Assembly: GCF_030816615.1 (NCBI RefSeq)
Contig: NZ_JAUSYD010000001.1
Coordinates: 2,790,001-2,854,000 of the forward strand
Source: Streptomyces sp. B1I3
GTDB taxonomy: Bacteria; Actinomycetota; Actinomycetes; Streptomycetales; Streptomycetaceae
DNA: 64,000 nt
Direction of reading: 5' to 3'
The translations under genes were made by a program, and so were the position numbers. Numbering within the stretch: the stretch's first letter is position 1; each line of letters opens with the position of its first letter. Shown one piece after another: positions 62,293 through 64,000 of this stretch. The notes below the pieces were generated by a model. The model was not told the DNA's origin. It saw nothing but the letters and a program-made list of their open reading frames with translations, and did no database searches.

Positions 62293-64000
62293 TCACACGC
62301 CGCCGTCGCCCTCCCCCGATGCCTCATCCACGGGCCTGCCTGCGCAGATGGTCAGGACATCGGCTCCGAACCGGGTCAGCTTCCGGTTGCCGACGCCAGG
62401 GATGACGACGAGTTCCCGCTCGGTGCTCGGCACGGCCTCCGCGATCGCCATCAGCGTCTTGTCGGTGAACACGCAGTAGGCGGGCTGGCTGATCTCCGCA
62501 GCCCTCTCCGCACGCCACTGCCGCAGCCGCTCGTACAGCGCCTCGTCCATGTCCGAGGGGCAGTCCTCGCAGCGCATCAGCTTCATCTCGCCCGCTTCGG
62601 TGAGCGTCCTGCCGCACACCCTGCACCGGACGGGTCCGCGCCGCCGCGGCTGAGCCGCCGCTTCGGCCCCCGCGACCCCCGCGCCCGCACCCGGGCCGCG
62701 GTCGATGCCTCCGCTTCCTCCGGACCCGCCTCTCGCACCGGGTGCGGAACCGGGGCGCAGCCCGTTCAGGAAGCGGGTCGGCCGGCGTCCCCCACGACCG
62801 CCCGGCGAGCGGGACAGCGCCCACGAGAGCGACAGGTGGAAGCGGGCCCGGGTGACTCCGACGTACAGCAGCCTGCGCTCCTCCTCGACCTGCTCGTCCG
62901 TCTTGGCGTAGGCGATCGGCATCATGCCCTCGGTGAGACCCACCAGGAACGTGGCGTCCCATTCCAGTCCCTTGGCCGAGTGGAGTGAGGCGAGCGTGAC
63001 GCCCTGGACGGTGGGGGCGTGCTGGGCGGCGGCGCGTTCGTCGAGCTCGGCCACCAGATCGGAGAGCGTCGCCCCAGGCCTGGCCTGCTCGAAGTCCTCG
63101 GCCAGCCGCACCAGGGCAGCGAGTGACTCCCAGCGGTCCCGCACCGCGCCGGACCCGGCGGGCGGCTTGGACCTCCACCCCTTGGTGGAGAGGACGGCGC
63201 GCACCTCGGAAGCCAGGTCGTCGGCGCCGTCGAGCAGGGAGTCGTTGCTCCCCGCGCGAGCGGCCCCGCGCAGGGCGACGCCCGCCTCCCGCACCTCAGC
63301 TCGGTCGAAGAAGCGCTCGGCACCGCGCAGCTGGTACGGCACGCCAGCGTCCGCGAGTGCCTGCTCGTAGACCTCGGACTGGGAGTTGACCCGGTACAGC
63401 ACGGCGATCTCACCGGCCGGCACCCCGGCGGCGATCAGATCGCGGATCCGGCGGGCGGTCCCCTCGGCCTCCGCCGGCTCGTCCGGGTATTCCGTGTAGG
63501 TGGGTTCGGGCCCCTTGGCTCGCTGTGAGATCAGTTCGAGCCGATGCTCGGCCGCCCTCCCCCGGGCCTGGCTCAGCAGGCCGTTGGCCAGATGGACGAC
63601 CTGCGGTGTGGAGCGGTAGTCCCGCACCAGCTTGACCACCGTCGCGTTCGGATGGCGGGTGCGGAAATTCAGCAGGTGGTCGGGGGTGGCACCGGTGAAG
63701 GAGTAGATCGTCTGGCCGACGTCGCCGACGACGCAGAGACTGTCCCGGTCGCCGAGCCAGAGATCGAGGAGCCGCTGCTGGAGCGGGCTGACGTCCTGGT
63801 ACTCGTCGACGACGAAGTGCTGGTACTGGCGGCGCACGTGGTCGGCGATGTCGTGCCGGTCCTGGAGGATGCCGACGGTGAGGAGCAGTACGTCCTCGAA
63901 GTCGATCACCGAGCGGTCGCGCTTCAGCTGCTCGTACGTCCCGTAGATCTGGGAGAGCTCGGCCGGGTCGCGCGGTGCGTCCCGCTGGGTCTTCGCGACC
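62293..64000 (-). CDS. UvrD2-type ATP-dependent DNA helicase with HRDC domain (5' cut by window)
   Basis: The last about 569 residues of a superfamily-1 helicase. Visible motifs are II (VDEYQDVSPLQ), III (VVGDVGQTIYSF), IV (RDYRSTPQVVHLAN), V (TLASLHSAKGLEWDATFLVG) and VI (RRLLYVGVTRARF). After a Gly/Pro-rich linker come two C-x2-C pairs (CRVCGRTL, CEDC) and a C-terminal HRDC domain, the layout of mycobacterial UvrD2. It unwinds DNA 3' to 5' in repair. The ATP-binding Walker A end lies beyond base 64000. Upstream of wblC on the same strand. Confidence 0.92.
   Translation of the reverse strand, partial: VAKTQRDAPRDPAELSQIYGTYEQLKRDRSVIDFEDVLLLTVGILQDRHDIADHVRRQYQHFVVDEYQDVSPLQQRLLDLWLGDRDSLCVVGDVGQTIYSFTGATPDHLLNFRTRHPNATVVKLVRDYRSTPQVVHLANGLLSQARGRAAEHRLELISQRAKGPEPTYTEYPDEPAEAEGTARRIRDLIAAGVPAGEIAVLYRVNSQSEVYEQALADAGVPYQLRGAERFFDRAEVREAGVALRGAARAGSNDSLLDGADDLASEVRAVLSTKGWRSKPPAGSGAVRDRWESLAALVRLAEDFEQARPGATLSDLVAELDERAAAQHAPTVQGVTLASLHSAKGLEWDATFLVGLTEGMMPIAYAKTDEQVEEERRLLYVGVTRARFHLSLSWALSRSPGGRGGRRPTRFLNGLRPGSAPGARGGSGGSGGIDRGPGAGAGVAGAEAAAQPRRRGPVRCRVCGRTLTEAGEMKLMRCEDCPSDMDEALYERLRQWRAERAAEISQPAYCVFTDKTLMAIAEAVPSTERELVVIPGVGNRKLTRFGADVLTICAGRPVDEASGEGDGGV

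Overview
The window is high-GC actinobacterial DNA with GTG starts, many ATGA/GTGA stop-start overlaps, WhiB-like proteins, a DasR/NagB chitosugar locus, SigR-RsrA and a B12-riboswitch nrdABS operon. Together these point to a Streptomyces chromosome. Gene order from the sigma-H locus (about 5.5 kb) to wblC and a UvrD2-like helicase (about 61-64 kb) follows, in descending order, the part of the S. coelicolor core I remember as roughly SCO5243 to SCO5188. That comparison is from memory. No phage, transposon, plasmid or CRISPR module is visible.

Layout. 1-5 kb: the end of an NsrR-type NO sensor and its target flavohemoglobin, a PGRP-type amidase, a PLP deaminase/desulfhydrase and a CPA1 Na+/H+ antiporter. 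5-9 kb: UBP zinc finger, anti-sigma kinase and SigH-type sigma factor, a lipid kinase, WblE. 9.3-18.3 kb: a PdtaS-like histidine kinase, then the N-acetylglucosamine regulon: a candidate DasR-controlled sRNA (scr5239-like), nagB, a GH3 glycosidase, dasCBA and dasR, with four DasR boxes. 18.4-25.6 kb: a monocarboxylate-type symporter pair and nrdA-nrdB-nrdS behind a compact cobalamin riboswitch and putative NrdR boxes. 25.6-33.9 kb: M15 peptidase, peptide deformylase, TPR protein, two membrane HD-domain proteins, rsrA-sigR with its SigR-type promoter, a hydrolase and a YedK/HMCES protein.

34-44.5 kb: M50 peptidase, aroA, rsgA, SMR pump, hisN, CBS protein, divergent catalase/Fur-type regulator, and two identical initiator tRNA genes flanking a large Sel1-repeat protein. 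44.5-53.7 kb: UPF0182 membrane protein, PPA1309 protein, Lon/PDZ protease, a 56-residue membrane protein, moaE, an epimerase, a zincin-like protein and a NUDIX hydrolase. 53.7-64 kb: a three-gene TerD/AIM24 operon, a YgjP-type peptidase, an orphan ThiF-like protein, an ABC1 kinase, small proteins, wblC with a long attenuator-type leader, and a UvrD2-type helicase cut by the window end.

Most of the window is conserved housekeeping, stress and nutrient-sensing DNA. The parts with most structure beyond plain genes are the wblC leader (AT-rich promoter, strong-RBS 107-codon leader ORF, stop-codon hairpin, intrinsic terminator), the DasR-box sRNA with a 34-bp tandem repeat beside it, the 122-bp perfect duplication of an fMet tRNA and its terminator, the 39-bp repeat that copies the 3' end of the Fur-family gene, and the TerD-AIM24 operon.
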